A DNA stretch of 64,000 nt from Cupriavidus malaysiensis (GCF_001854325.1 NZ_CP017756.1:62001-126000), one strand, 5' to 3'. Shown: positions 51,483 through 60,944, numbered from the stretch's first letter. Notes: a model not told the origin generated them from the letters alone. Translations and numbers: made by a program.

Positions 51483-52946
51483 TCAGCCAAAGAGCCCGTG
51501 CAAGTACCAGTGCGCGGCGTCGCCCTCGCGGCTGCCCATGCGCTCCTGGAACACCCAGTAACAGGTGTGGTCCTGGCCCTCGGCAACGTAGTAGTCCCGC
51601 GTCACCACCTCGCCGGCCCACCAGCCGGCCTCGATGCGTTCGGGCGGGGAGACCATGCGCAGCGGCGAGCCGTAGTACGGGCGGTGGTCGCGCTCCAGCA
51701 ACGGAATCGGCTTATCGAGCAGCCAAGCCGGGCGGGGCAATGCCGGCGCAGGCCCGCCCGCGGCCACCTTGGTGCCGGCGGGCACCCAGGTGTTGGCAAC
51801 CTCGGGCCGGTAGTCTGCCTGCAGGGCGGGCTGCAGCACGCGCTCGGCGCCCAGCCGCGCGGTGAGCAGCTCCAACAGCCGGGCATGGTCCTCGGGCGTT
51901 CCGCCTGGCTCCGGGAACAAGCTTTCGCTCGGCGGCGCCAGCGGTTGCGTGTCGACGGCGGCCAGGTGGACCGCAATCATCGGCGCGTCGACAGCCAGCC
52001 GCGCGAGGCGCTCGCGCAGCAGGCGGTTCAGGTGAGCGGCGTGCCAACTCGGCTCGGCCAGCGCTACCTCGACCACGGTCGGCGGGATGGCCTCGCGGCC
52101 GCGCTCGTGCTGCAGCGACACGGCGAAGCGGGTCACGGCCAGGTGCCGCGCGGTGAGCCATCCCACCAGCTGCTCGATCAGGCCGCCGGCGTAGGCGAGG
52201 GTAGCCTCGGCGTGTTCGATGCGGTCGGGCAGTTCCACGCGCGCGGCGAACGTTGGCGGGGCCTCCAGCCAGTCGAATACCTCGGCGGCCTCGCCCAGGG
52301 CGCGGTCCAAAGCCTCATTGATCGCCGCGCCGCAGCGGCGCTGCAGGCCGGCGCGCGGCAGGCGGCGCAGGTCGCCCAGCGTGCGGCAGCCCAGACCGTC
52401 CAGCCAGTCGGCGTGCGGCCGTGCCGCCGGCAGCACCGCGGCGGGAAGGGTTGCCAACTGGCGGCCGAGACCGGCCGGCTTGAGCGCGACGCCGCCGCCG
52501 GCGCGCGCGAGCAGCCAAGCGCCTTGCGCCGTCGGTGCGCAGCCAACCGCCACCGTGTACCCGAGCGCTTCGGCCGTGGCACGCATGCGCGCGCGCAGCC
52601 GGCGCGCACCGCCGAACAGCCGCAGGCTGGCCGACACGTCGACCAGAACGGCATCTTCCTCAGCCTCGACCACGGATGGCGAGAACTGGAGCAGGGCGAG
52701 CGCGAAGGCGCGAAGGCCTTCCGCCTCGCGTGTGGGTGCCCGTTCGAGGAGCACGGTCTGAGGGGCGATGGTCTGCACGCCGCCGCGGCGCATCTGCGCC
52801 CGCACGCCGGCGGCGGCAGCCAGCGCGGAGGCCAGATGGACCCGGTCCTTGTCGAGGACCGCGACGGCCAGCTCAGTGGACCAGCGTGGCCGGAAGACTT
52901 CCAGGCACAGGCGCGGTAGGCGCAGGCAGATCCAAAGGCGATACAT
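51483..52946 (-). CDS. imuB: ImuB, Y-family polymerase-like mutasome protein
   Basis: A 487-residue protein starting MYRLWICLRLPRLCLEVF, typical of ImuB. The Y-family core is recognisable (VDVSASLRLFGGARRLRARM, VAVGCAPTAQGAWLLARAGG, HhH LDGLGCRTLGDLRRLPRAGL) and the C-terminal block GWWAGEVVTRDYYVAEGQD is characteristic. ImuB proteins lack polymerase catalysis and bridge DnaE2 and the clamp. The start lies 74 bp inside imuA, a long overlap. Confidence 0.9.
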   Translation of the reverse strand: MYRLWICLRLPRLCLEVFRPRWSTELAVAVLDKDRVHLASALAAAAGVRAQMRRGGVQTIAPQTVLLERAPTREAEGLRAFALALLQFSPSVVEAEEDAVLVDVSASLRLFGGARRLRARMRATAEALGYTVAVGCAPTAQGAWLLARAGGGVALKPAGLGRQLATLPAAVLPAARPHADWLDGLGCRTLGDLRRLPRAGLQRRCGAAINEALDRALGEAAEVFDWLEAPPTFAARVELPDRIEHAEATLAYAGGLIEQLVGWLTARHLAVTRFAVSLQHERGREAIPPTVVEVALAEPSWHAAHLNRLLRERLARLAVDAPMIAVHLAAVDTQPLAPPSESLFPEPGGTPEDHARLLELLTARLGAERVLQPALQADYRPEVANTWVPAGTKVAAGGPAPALPRPAWLLDKPIPLLERDHRPYYGSPLRMVSPPERIEAGWWAGEVVTRDYYVAEGQDHTCYWVFQERMGSREGDAAHWYLHGLFG

Positions 52947-53577
52947 GGCGGCGAAGCAGGATGGGCGAGGGTTCCAGCGGTACCAAGACAGGCTTGTCCT
53001 GCTGCGGCCCGCGCCGCTTGAAAAAGGTCAGCTCGGCGCCTCCGGCAGCCGGCGCTATGCCGATGCGTAGCGGCGCGGGCGATGCGTCGCGCGCACAGGT
53101 GGCCGGCCGCATCAGGTAGAACAGCGTATCGCCAGCTTGGGCGGCCAGATTGAGACGGCGCAGCGCATCGTTGCGCAGGTGCTGCGACCAGAACAGCAGG
53201 GCGCCGCACGTGCCGGCGCGCAGAATCTGCTCGGCGGACCAAAGAGCGTCGGCGGTGCGCTCGCTGCGCAGCCACAGCAACTGAGCCGGCGGCAGTCCCC
53301 AGTTGGCCAGGGCCAGCCCCTGGGGCGCGTGGGGCGGGTCCAGAAGTACGATCGGGCGCGGAGCCAGGCTGGCCAGCGCTGGGCGCAACAGGCGCAACTC
53401 ACCCACGCCCGCCTGGCGCACCAGCAATTCCACCAGCGTGCCCGTCGGCCAGCCCCCGCCCGGCAACTCGCCGGCCAACGCGGCGTAGCCCGTGGGTACG
53501 GTGCGGCCGGCTGCCCGCGCCAACTGTGATGCGAGCCAGAGGCATGGATGGATGGTTTCGGGGGCGGGCGCGGTCAT
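52873..53577 (-). CDS. imuA: ImuA, SulA/RecA-like mutasome protein
   Basis: From the ATG at 53577 the protein has 234 residues. It shows the ImuA pattern: GYAALAGELPGGGWPTGTLV (RecA-like L-P-G-G-G-W-P), LLRPALASLAPRPIVLLDPP, and LWSAEQILRAGTCGALLFWS. ImuA is needed for ImuB-DnaE2 mutagenesis. It is the first gene of the cassette, with two LexA boxes 25-65 bp upstream. The C-terminus extends into the imuB reading frame region. Confidence 0.9.
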   Translation of the reverse strand: MTAPAPETIHPCLWLASQLARAAGRTVPTGYAALAGELPGGGWPTGTLVELLVRQAGVGELRLLRPALASLAPRPIVLLDPPHAPQGLALANWGLPPAQLLWLRSERTADALWSAEQILRAGTCGALLFWSQHLRNDALRRLNLAAQAGDTLFYLMRPATCARDASPAPLRIGIAPAAGGAELTFFKRRGPQQDKPVLVPLEPSPILLRRHVSPLDLPAPTAPVPGSLPATLVH

Positions 53578-53601
53578 GGCGGGTTCCTGCCAAACACGAT
53601 A

Positions 53602-53642
53602 CTGTATGAATATACAGTCCATTGTACTGTTTATTTATACAG
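53602..53642. promoter_or_regulatory. Two LexA boxes between imuA and a divergent gene
   Basis: CTGTATGAATATACAG (53602-53617) and CTGTTTATTTATACAG (53627-53642) both fit CTGT-N8-ACAG, the LexA operator of beta/gamma-proteobacteria, and lie 25 bp apart centre to centre. They sit 25 bp upstream of imuA and 70 bp upstream of the plus-strand 53713 gene, so both genes are predicted to be SOS-induced. Confidence 0.88.
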
Positions 53643-53712
53643 CAATCGAGCCAATTGCCACTCCGACCAGCTCGGTGCATAGTGCTCCACACCACGACGG
53701 AAGCCAACCGAC

Positions 53713-54423
53713 ATGAACGATACGAACGACTCCCGCCTGCGCGTCGCGCTGCAGGCCGGCTCTATCCCAATGCGCCGGGCCCCTCTGCTAGGCCCGGACT
53801 TCCTCGGCGCCGACGACGCCGAGCGCTACGCGATCTACACGGAGCCACAGGATGCGCCAGGCAGGGCCGAACTCCTGGCGACGCTGCGCGCCAAGCTGGC
53901 CAGAGACGCGACGACGCTGCCTTGGACCGGCGAGCCGATGCTTGGCGAAACTCTGGAGGATGAAGATTGGTCGGTTGGCGTGGCAGAAGAAGTCAGCCTG
54001 TCGAGCGACGATCTGGACGAGGTGGTTGGCCAGATCGTCAACTACCGGCTCATCCTGACGCGCGATCTGGATCCGATTGGCTTCTGCACGTTCGCGATCA
54101 ACCTCGACGACTATGGGGCGCTGTTCGCGACGCTGTGTGAAGCGTGGATCGAGGGGCCGTACCGGGATGCCGGGCTGGGACTCGGCTTCATGCAGCAAAT
54201 GGCGGACGCGATCTACGCCGCGGTCGCTGAATTGGACGATCGGCTCGCCGGCGGACCGGCGCTCGAGCTCGATATCGCGATCGGTCGAGAGCTTTCGACC
54301 GGTACCGTCGAATCCCTACTGCAGGCTTGCCTTGAGATCCTTGGGGAGCGGTTCCAATCGCCAGAACTGTCTGGCGCACCGCGGCTTAGCAGTATTCGAC
54401 TGGGATCGCTTGCTATCAACTAG
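53713..54423 (+). CDS. Hypothetical protein, predicted SOS-regulated
   Basis: A 236-residue acidic protein with no signal peptide. Segments such as VSLSSDDLDEVVGQIVNYRL and FMQQMADAIYAAVAELDDRL suggest a helical alpha/beta fold. It is divergent from imuA across the two LexA boxes, so a damage-response role is plausible. No family was recognised. A weak inverted repeat (TTGGTT / AACCAA) follows at 54463-54482. Confidence 0.7.
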   Translation: MNDTNDSRLRVALQAGSIPMRRAPLLGPDFLGADDAERYAIYTEPQDAPGRAELLATLRAKLARDATTLPWTGEPMLGETLEDEDWSVGVAEEVSLSSDDLDEVVGQIVNYRLILTRDLDPIGFCTFAINLDDYGALFATLCEAWIEGPYRDAGLGLGFMQQMADAIYAAVAELDDRLAGGPALELDIAIGRELSTGTVESLLQACLEILGERFQSPELSGAPRLSSIRLGSLAIN

Positions 54424-54519
54424 GACCCGCTAGTTCGTCTCGACAGGTTCGCTAGAATAGATTTGGTTGCGTTCGAAACCAATTTACCATAAAAACTCTT
54501 ATGCGCGAAACGAATGTTA

Positions 54520-56065
54520 CGGCCAAATAGTATTGTCGTACTTGGGCCAATTAGAACTGTCGCAGTGCTTGCCAGTCCTGGCAAGCTGGCGGCTTTCCGT
54601 CCGTCCGAGACTGGAGGCCGCCATGGGCAAGCCCGAGATTCTGACCGTGACGATGCGCGAACTGGACCGACTCAAGGTGATACAGGCCGTGGTGGAGCAC
54701 GGCCTGGCGGTCTGGCGCGCCGCCGAGAAGCTGGGCTTGTCGCGCCGGCAGGTGGAGCGCTTGGCGCAGCGGTACCGGGCGGATGGGCCGAGCGGCCTCG
54801 CTTCGCGCAAGCGCGGCCGCCCCGGCAACCGCCAGTTGCCGCCTGGCCTGGAGTCTCGCGTGTGCGGACTGATCCGTGACAGCTACGCCGACTTCGGCCC
54901 AACGCTGGCCGCCGAGAAACTGCGGGAGCGTCATGGCATCGACCTGGCCAAGGAAACGGTGCGCCGGATCATGGTCGACGCGGGCTTCTGGGTGCCGCGC
55001 AGGCAGCGCCCGCCCAAGGTCCACCAGCCGCGCAATCGGCGGGCGTGCCTGGGCCAGCTGGTCCAGATCGACGGCAGCGACCACCACTGGTTCGAAGACC
55101 GCGCGCCGGCGTGCACGCTGCTGGTCTATGTCGACGACGCCACCGGCCGGCTGATGCAGCTGCTGTTCGTGCCGACCGAGTCGACCCCCGCCTATTTCAC
55201 CGCCACCCGGGCCTATCTCGAGCGGCACGGCAAGCCGCAGGCGTTCTATTCGGACAAGTTCAGCGTGTTCCGGGTCAGCGCTAAGGCCAACGCCGAAGGC
55301 CGAGGCTATACGCAGTTCGGACGGGCGTTGTTCGAGCTGAATATCGACATCCTGTGCGCCAATTGCAGCCAGGCCAAGGGCCGCGTCGAACGGATGCACG
55401 GCACGCTGCAGGACCGCCTGGTCAAGGAGCTGCGGTTGCGCGGCATCAGCTCGATGGACGCCGCCAACGCCTATGCGCCGACGTTTATCGCGGACTTCAA
55501 CGCGCGCTTTGCCAAGGTGCCAAAGAGCGATTTCAACGCGCACCGGCCGCTGCGTGGCGACGAGGATCTGGAACGAATCTTCAGCTGGCGCGAGTGGCGC
55601 AAGGTGTCGGCCAGCCTCACGCTGCAATACGACAAGGTGATGTACCTGCTGGAGGACCGGCCCGAGCACCGCCGCCTGATCCATCGCTACATCGAAGTGG
55701 CCGACTATCCGGACGGGCACGTGGAACTGTGGGCCGATGGCGCTGCCCTGCCCTACACCACCTACCACCGGCTCTCGGAGATCGACCAGGGCGCCATCGT
55801 GGAAAACAAGCGGCTGGGGCACGTGCTGGATATCGCCGCCCAGGTACAAGCGCTGCGCGACGACCGGCATCAGGCCGGCCCGTCGCGGACGCTGCAGGGC
55901 GAGCCACCACGGCCGCAGCACCCGCCGGGGCACGTAAAGCGTCAGCGGCTGATCAATCGGATCGACCTGGAGCGGGCGATCAAGGGTACGCCCCGGCCCT
56001 AGTTGGCCGCTTGCTGCCCGATAGCGGACGCCGGGCCCGCCCGATGCTGAAGGGCGGCTACCGAC
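54520..56065 (+). mobile_element. ISNCY-type insertion sequence, copy 1
   Basis: Boundaries are approximate. The left end carries ATTGTCGTACTTGGGCC and AACTGTCGCAG motifs about 20 bp apart upstream of the transposase; the right end after the stop carries GATAGCGGACGCCGGGC and GAAGGGCGGCTACC. The right 1.1 kb is nearly identical to copy 2 at 57.3-58.9 kb while the left 0.4 kb is clearly diverged. No target-site duplication could be fixed. Confidence 0.75.
54623..56002 (+). CDS. ISNCY-family transposase
   Basis: The ATG at 54623 (CTGGAGG upstream) gives 459 residues. An HTH (VWRAAEKLGLSRRQVERLAQ, 30-49) precedes an RNase H-like DDE domain with LVQIDGSDHHWF (Asp150/153), FYSDKFSVF (Asp211) and QAKGRVER (Glu256). 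The C-terminal region is the long form of the IS1202/ISNCY group. All catalytic residues are intact, so the enzyme is probably active. Confidence 0.88.
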   Translation: MGKPEILTVTMRELDRLKVIQAVVEHGLAVWRAAEKLGLSRRQVERLAQRYRADGPSGLASRKRGRPGNRQLPPGLESRVCGLIRDSYADFGPTLAAEKLRERHGIDLAKETVRRIMVDAGFWVPRRQRPPKVHQPRNRRACLGQLVQIDGSDHHWFEDRAPACTLLVYVDDATGRLMQLLFVPTESTPAYFTATRAYLERHGKPQAFYSDKFSVFRVSAKANAEGRGYTQFGRALFELNIDILCANCSQAKGRVERMHGTLQDRLVKELRLRGISSMDAANAYAPTFIADFNARFAKVPKSDFNAHRPLRGDEDLERIFSWREWRKVSASLTLQYDKVMYLLEDRPEHRRLIHRYIEVADYPDGHVELWADGAALPYTTYHRLSEIDQGAIVENKRLGHVLDIAAQVQALRDDRHQAGPSRTLQGEPPRPQHPPGHVKRQRLINRIDLERAIKGTPRP

Positions 56066-56160
56066 CCTAAGCATTCATTGGGCAACCTGGTAGTGGTGAC
56101 CGCCACCGAACCCTTAGCGGTCAGTCGTCCTTGCTGGAAGCAGACATTCCATGCGTCGGA

Positions 56161-56496
56161 TTAAATCACCCGAGGAACCCCAGGAGTTCGAGTTGCGCGG
56201 GTCTCTCCCGCGATCAGGCTGTCGAGCATTCCGTCGAACTCTCGGGCCAATTTAAGGTGTTGGCGCACGGAAGGCAGATACTCCGCTCGACTTGTTATGG
56301 CACTTACGGTCGACCGGAGGGTGCGCAGAATCTGCTTTGACACGCAGTATTCATGCTGAAGTCCCTCACCCTTCTGCCATAGATATTCCTTGAGGGCATC
56401 AAATGCTGAGGGATCGAAACTGTCGGCCGTGAGAAGCTTGCCGACAGAGCGATCCACCAACTCATCCAGTTTGATATCAAAATCGTTTTCCGACAT
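56161..56496 (-). CDS. Hypothetical protein
   Basis: A 111-residue helical, acidic protein (DFDIKLDELVDRSVGKLLTA, then a long helix LRTLRSTVSAITSRAEYLPS). It lies between the two ISNCY copies, upstream of nothing on its strand. No family was recognised. Confidence 0.55.
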   Translation of the reverse strand: MSENDFDIKLDELVDRSVGKLLTADSFDPSAFDALKEYLWQKGEGLQHEYCVSKQILRTLRSTVSAITSRAEYLPSVRQHLKLAREFDGMLDSLIAGETRATRTPGVPRVI

Positions 56497-56586
56497 AAGC
56501 GTCCTTCGGTTCCTGCGTCGCTAATGCGTCGCATATCAGCGGAGGAGTATAGCGATTGTCCAGCGGTGACTGTCCCCGATTGGCCG

Positions 56587-56781
56587 TCAGTCGCCATCTA
56601 AAGGGGCCGTCCAACTTGGTCGAAGTCCGCGCGAATGCTCGTCGCGCACCTTCTCCAGCGATGCCTTGTCACCCATCTCCGCTTCAATTTCTCCGATGCA
56701 TCCCCAACAATCGCCACCGCAGTCCACGGACAATGGATCGTCGCCTCGATTCAGTTCACGCGCGCAAATCTGGCATCTCAT
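56587..56781 (-). CDS. Small zinc-ribbon-like protein
   Basis: A 64-residue protein from the ATG at 56781. MRCQICARELNRGDDPLSVD and CGGDCWGCIGE give two C-x-x-C pairs, a probable zinc knuckle, followed by an acidic helix. Function unknown. The 56782-57186 stretch beyond it shows no convincing gene. Confidence 0.6.
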   Translation of the reverse strand: MRCQICARELNRGDDPLSVDCGGDCWGCIGEIEAEMGDKASLEKVRDEHSRGLRPSWTAPLDGD

Positions 56782-57186
56782 TGTCAAACTCCGAGGATAG
56801 ATGTAATTCCGATATTGGCTACATTCTGCCTTCATTAGACTGTTCGCCTCGAGCGCCTAATGAAAGCCTGAAGGTCCATGGACATCACTGCGGCAATCAG
56901 TTCAGTAATGTTGGTATGCCGCCCGGAAGGGGCGGCTGCGGCGAACGCTTCTCAGGATTGTGTGCAATCAGGGCCCTCATGTCGAGTGCCGGCTTCTGGC
57001 CGAACCCGGTCGGCAGCCGCCTGGTCGCCACCGATCGGAGCCAAGCGTCCCTGACCGGTCTGGCCGAGGCGCGACACCTTGCGGAGCGCGTCCGCGCGAT
57101 AGCCCCGGCTTGAGCGCGCGGCCCCGCAGCCCCCCCCCGCCAGCACGCGGTCAGTTGAACTGAGCCCACCGCGCGGCCACCACCCC

Positions 57187-57330
57187 ACCTGGCGCGGGTC
57201 TCCGTCGCGTCAGGCCAGCCTCACCGAGCAACCCAGCCAAAGCCCGCCAAGCCCGCACAAACCGCACGCCCGTGCCGACATTTGAATGTAGCCAGCCACG
57301 CGACAACTGAGAACCGCCTGGACAACGAAT
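57187..57330. repeat. 140-bp module, copy 1
   Basis: The segment ending CGCCCGTGCCGACATTTGAA...GAACCGCCTGGACAACGAA recurs at 59548-59740 and 61141-61330. In all three places it immediately precedes the left end of an ISNCY element or of a remnant of one. Confidence 0.7.
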
Positions 57331-57334
57331 GTTG

Positions 57335-58875
57335 GGCATTTTTTCTAATGTCGTACTTGGGATGAATTCAAATGTCGTACCCCAGGATTGTGCGAAGCTA
57401 GCCACCTTTGTGGCCAGCCAGGGGCACGAGCATGGGCCGACCCGAGACGATCACCATGAGCATGCGGGAGCTGGATCGGTGCAAGGTCATCGAGGCCGTC
57501 GTGCAGGACGGCCTGATGGTCTGGCGCGCCGCCGAGAAGCTGGGGATCTCCAAGCGCCAGGTCGAGCGACTGGTGCAACGCTACCGGCAGGACGGCCCGC
57601 GCGGCCTCGTATCGCGCAAATGGGGCCAACCTGGCCATCGCCAGTTGCCGCTCGGCCTGGAGTCGCGCGTGCGCGGTTTGATCCGCGACAGCTACGCGGA
57701 TTTCGGTCCGACGCTGGCGGCCGAGAAGCTGCGCGAGCGCCACGGCATCGACCTAGCCAAGGAAACGGTGCGCCGGATCATGGTCGACGCGGGCTTCTGG
57801 GTGCCGCGCAGGCAGCGCCCGCCCAAGGTCCACCAGCCGCGCAACCGGCGGGCGTGCCTGGGCGAGCTGGTCCAGATCGACGGCAGCGATCACCGCTGGT
57901 TTGAGGGCCGCGCGCCGGCCTGTACGCTGCTGGTGTACGTCGACGACGCCACCGGCCGGCTGATGCAGCTGCTGTTCGTGCCGACCGAGTCGACCCCCGC
58001 CTATTTCACCGCCACCCGGGCCTACCTCGAGCGGCACGGCAAGCCACAGGCGTTCTATTCGGACAAGTTCAGCGTGTTCCGGGTCAACACCAAGGCGAAT
58101 GCCGAAGGCTGCGGCTACACGCAGTTCGGGCGCGCGTTGTTCGAGCTGAATATCGACAGCCTCTGTGCCAATTCCAGCCAGGCCAAGGGCCGCGTCGAAC
58201 GGATGAACGGCACGCTGCAGGACCGCCTGGTCAAGGAGCTACGGTTGCGCGGCATCAGCTCGATGGACGCCGCCAACGCCTATGCGCCGACGTTCATCGC
58301 GGACTTCAACGCGCGCTTTGCCAAGGAGCCAAAGAGCGATTTCAACGCGCACCGGCCGCTGCGTGGCGACGAGGATCTGGAACGAATCTTCAGCTGGCGC
58401 GAGTGGCGCAAGGTGTCGGCTAGCCTCACGCTGCAATACGACAAGGTGATGTACCTGCTGGAGGACCGCCCCGAGCACCGCCGCCTGATCCACCGCTACA
58501 TCGAGGTGGCCGACTATCCGGACGGGCACGTGGAGCTGTGGGCCGACGGCGCTGCCCTGCCCTACACCACCTACCACCGGCTCTCGGAGATCGACCAGGG
58601 CGCCATCGTGGAGAACAAGCGGCTGGGGCACGTGCTGGATATCGCCGCCCAGGTACAAGCGCTGCGCGACGACCGGCATCAGGCCGGCCCGTCGCGGACG
58701 CTGGCCGGCGAGCCACCGCGGCCGCAGCACCCGCCGGGGCACGTGAAGCGTCAGCGGTTGATCAACCGGCTGGACCTGGAGCGGGCGATCAAAGGCACGC
58801 CCCGGCCCTAATTGGCCGCTTGCTGCCCGATAGCGGACGCCGGGCCCGCCCGATGCCGAAGGGCGGCTACTGCCC
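57335..58875 (+). mobile_element. ISNCY-type insertion sequence, copy 2
   Basis: Approximate boundaries. The left end has AATGTCGTAC twice (about 57348 and 57371), the right end the same post-stop sequence as copy 1. The element is complete as far as can be seen. Confidence 0.75.
57432..58811 (+). CDS. ISNCY-family transposase
   Basis: 459 residues from the ATG at 57432. From about residue 82 it is nearly identical to the copy-1 enzyme, including the DDE residues (IDGSDHRW, YSDKFSVF, QAKGRVER); the N-terminal 80 residues, including the HTH, differ at many positions (for example MGRPETITMSMRELDRCKVI). The end-recognition domain has therefore diverged while the catalytic part has not. Confidence 0.88.
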   Translation: MGRPETITMSMRELDRCKVIEAVVQDGLMVWRAAEKLGISKRQVERLVQRYRQDGPRGLVSRKWGQPGHRQLPLGLESRVRGLIRDSYADFGPTLAAEKLRERHGIDLAKETVRRIMVDAGFWVPRRQRPPKVHQPRNRRACLGELVQIDGSDHRWFEGRAPACTLLVYVDDATGRLMQLLFVPTESTPAYFTATRAYLERHGKPQAFYSDKFSVFRVNTKANAEGCGYTQFGRALFELNIDSLCANSSQAKGRVERMNGTLQDRLVKELRLRGISSMDAANAYAPTFIADFNARFAKEPKSDFNAHRPLRGDEDLERIFSWREWRKVSASLTLQYDKVMYLLEDRPEHRRLIHRYIEVADYPDGHVELWADGAALPYTTYHRLSEIDQGAIVENKRLGHVLDIAAQVQALRDDRHQAGPSRTLAGEPPRPQHPPGHVKRQRLINRLDLERAIKGTPRP

Positions 58876-59144
58876 CCCTTGTCACCGAGAGACCTCGGCC
58901 GCGATGAATGCTATCGGTAGAGGGCTGCTCAGTCGCGACACGGCCATATGTGCGATGTCCGACATGCAGGCAATTGCTTTGGGCTTCGGGGTGTGGCACG
59001 GTAAGACGCTGAACTGACCTGATGGTCAGGGGGCTCAGTACAGATTGGGGGGGGGAATGAATAAACATGTATTGGTGCTGAGCAACACACGGCCGCGAAA
59101 ATACGAACGGTCAAAGGAAAATCGATCAATACCAAGAGGACTCC

Positions 59145-59432
59145 ATGTCGCCGCGACGTAAGTTCTACATCATCTTCTTTGGGTTCTGGATCGCGTGGTT
59201 GACCTGCGGCTACCTTGCTGGCGCCCGGAAAATCGGTGTGATGGTACCGGTTATGCTCATCCTCATGATCGCGTTCGCTATATGGAATGCGATCTTCCGG
59301 TGTCCAAGATGCGGAACACCTTATCTATATTTCTTCGTGGGTCCTTTCGTGGCTCCAAGGTGGATGCCCAAGGCGTGCAAGAAATGTAGCTGGCCATCAA
59401 GTAAGTGCTATTGCAAGAACGATCACCCATGA
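59145..59432 (+). CDS. Small membrane protein with Cys-rich tail
   Basis: A 95-residue protein with two membrane helices (about 7-26 and 30-49), then RCPRCGTPYLYF and ACKKCSWPSSKCYC, i.e. two C-x-x-C pairs and a terminal C-x-C. A zinc ribbon facing the cytoplasm is likely. The ATG follows ACCAAGAGGA. No family was recognised. Confidence 0.7.
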   Translation: MSPRRKFYIIFFGFWIAWLTCGYLAGARKIGVMVPVMLILMIAFAIWNAIFRCPRCGTPYLYFFVGPFVAPRWMPKACKKCSWPSSKCYCKNDHP

Positions 59433-59547
59433 AAGATCGCGTGGCGATACGAATGCGAAAAGGACCCTGGCTGCCCGCTCTCGGCCGGGCCAAGACGAGC
59501 AGTCAGGTCGGTGAAGGCCCGTTGTTGGGGCCTGGCCACGCTCTACC

Positions 59548-59740
59548 CTGCTCGCAACTCAGCCGTCTCCGGCCAGCCCCACCGCCCCACCGAAAACTCG
59601 CCAAAGCCTCCAAGCCCGCACAAACCGCACGCCCGTGCCGACATTTGAATATAGCCAGCCACACGACACCTGAGAACCGCCTGGACAACGAACGGATGTA
59701 GGAGCAACGCGGTAATGTCCGGTTCTAGCAAAGCTGAAAT
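59548..59740. repeat. 140-bp module, copy 2, with IS left end
   Basis: Starts CTCAGCCGTCTCCGGCC and runs through GAACCGCCTGGACAACGAA into two AATGTCCG motifs (about 59713 and 59734). These are laid out like the paired AATGTCGTAC motifs of the complete ISNCY copy 2. Confidence 0.65.
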
Positions 59741-59905
59741 GTCCGCTTGAACGCCGAACCATGCTATCCAGCCTGCCCGGTTGGATGCAATGGAGACGCC
59801 AAGCGATGGCTAGATCTGAGGTCATTTCGGTAAGCATGCGCGAGCTAGACAGGCTCAAGACCGTCCAGGCGGTCGAAGACGGCGAATTGCGGCCCGGTAA
59901 TCTGG
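59711..59905 (+). pseudogene. 5' remnant of an ISNCY-type transposase
   Basis: After the AATGTCCG pair an ATG at 59806 starts MARSEVISVSMRELDRLKTV, clearly the N-terminus of an ISNCY transposase, but the frame breaks off within about 35 codons. It belongs to a relative of, not a copy of, the two complete elements. Confidence 0.75.
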
Positions 59906-60023
59906 CGCGGACTTGCGCCACGCATCAGCCTAGTATGCCGAGAAATTGGCGTATCGCGCGAAAAAGGCTCCGTGTTCGGACGCCTTTCATGGTTGGGGTG
60001 CCGCGGCAACGCGACAAGCTGGT

Positions 60024-60944
60024 TCATGGGCAGTAGTACGGGTTGGTCGAAGCGCCTGCTCGCTGATTGGGCCCATAGACGGTGCCCGCGGAACACTGGA
60101 TTGTCTTGCTGGCCCCGGGACCATATAGGCGCTCTCCGTATGTGCATATGTCGGTGTTACGGCATTCGAGGTGTTTGTACTCTTCGCCCTCAAAACGCCA
60201 AGATACCCGCAGTCGATCAGCTTGCACCTTCTTGTCAGGCTCGTCGCACGAATAGGCTCGGATCTCCGCATACTGCTCGCTGTAGTAATAGTAATTGTTC
60301 GTGTGGGATCTCGCTTTCGCGCAAAGACGGTCTTCGCCCGGCGCCTTTGGCCACACGATGGGGAGCGCACCGTACTGAAATGTCAAATCCTGAAAAACGA
60401 TGCCACGGTAGCCGAGTTCAGCCTTCTTCTTTCCCCACCATCCTTTGACTGCTTTGCAGGCACATTCCCCTGCGAGGGCGTCGGTCAGGCAGTAGTCCGG
60501 AGGCGCTCCAGATTTCAGAAACCGAGGGTCAACCATGCACCAACGGTAGCCTTTTGGTGCGGGGCCTACGGTAGGCGCGTCAGCCGGGTAGTCGACACCT
60601 TGGACCGGCGGCCGATCCAGTTTTGGGATGTCGGCGGCCACTTGCCCTTTTGAGGGCTTCATCATCGAGAAGCCTGGCGCGGCCTCGCAGGTGCATGACC
60701 CTGCGGTCGCCTTTGTAGGGCAAAAACTCTGTGGATCGCCGGGCAACGCGATGTCAACCACGCACCATTTGTAGCCAGCTGGGAGGGATGACCGTGCTGG
60801 GATAGGCGGCATTCCAGGTGCTGGCGTTCCCGGGCTCGGTGCCTGAATTGAGCCTGGCGAGGGGGGTGGTAGGGAATCGACTGCGTTGGATGTCGAAGCA
60901 AAAGCCAGCATCGACAAAAGCCCGACCGCGAATCGCCGCAGCAT
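60024..60944 (-). CDS. Secreted Cys-rich repeat protein
   Basis: From the ATG at 60944 (GGAGGA upstream) the 306-residue protein has a signal peptide (about 1-21, ending SNA) and a Pro-rich linker. Two related Cys-rich repeats follow: GYKWCVVD...FCPTKATAGSCTCEAAPGF and GYRWCMVD...YCLTDALAGECACKAVKGW. The last 100 residues hold seven more Cys. No family was recognised. It is one of three exported proteins in a row on this strand. Confidence 0.7.
   Translation of the reverse strand: MLRRFAVGLLSMLAFASTSNAVDSLPPPSPGSIQAPSPGTPAPGMPPIPARSSLPAGYKWCVVDIALPGDPQSFCPTKATAGSCTCEAAPGFSMMKPSKGQVAADIPKLDRPPVQGVDYPADAPTVGPAPKGYRWCMVDPRFLKSGAPPDYCLTDALAGECACKAVKGWWGKKKAELGYRGIVFQDLTFQYGALPIVWPKAPGEDRLCAKARSHTNNYYYYSEQYAEIRAYSCDEPDKKVQADRLRVSWRFEGEEYKHLECRNTDICTYGERLYGPGASKTIQCSAGTVYGPNQRAGASTNPYYCP

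Noticed and set aside
54551..56074. A 507-codon frame antisense to the ISNCY transposase
   Set aside because: It mirrors the transposase and spans its end sequences; the same mirror occurs in copy 2.
56836..57186. Open frames on both strands between the small zinc protein and the 140-bp module
   Set aside because: No start with a ribosome-binding site and no recognisable domain; at most the tail of a lost gene.
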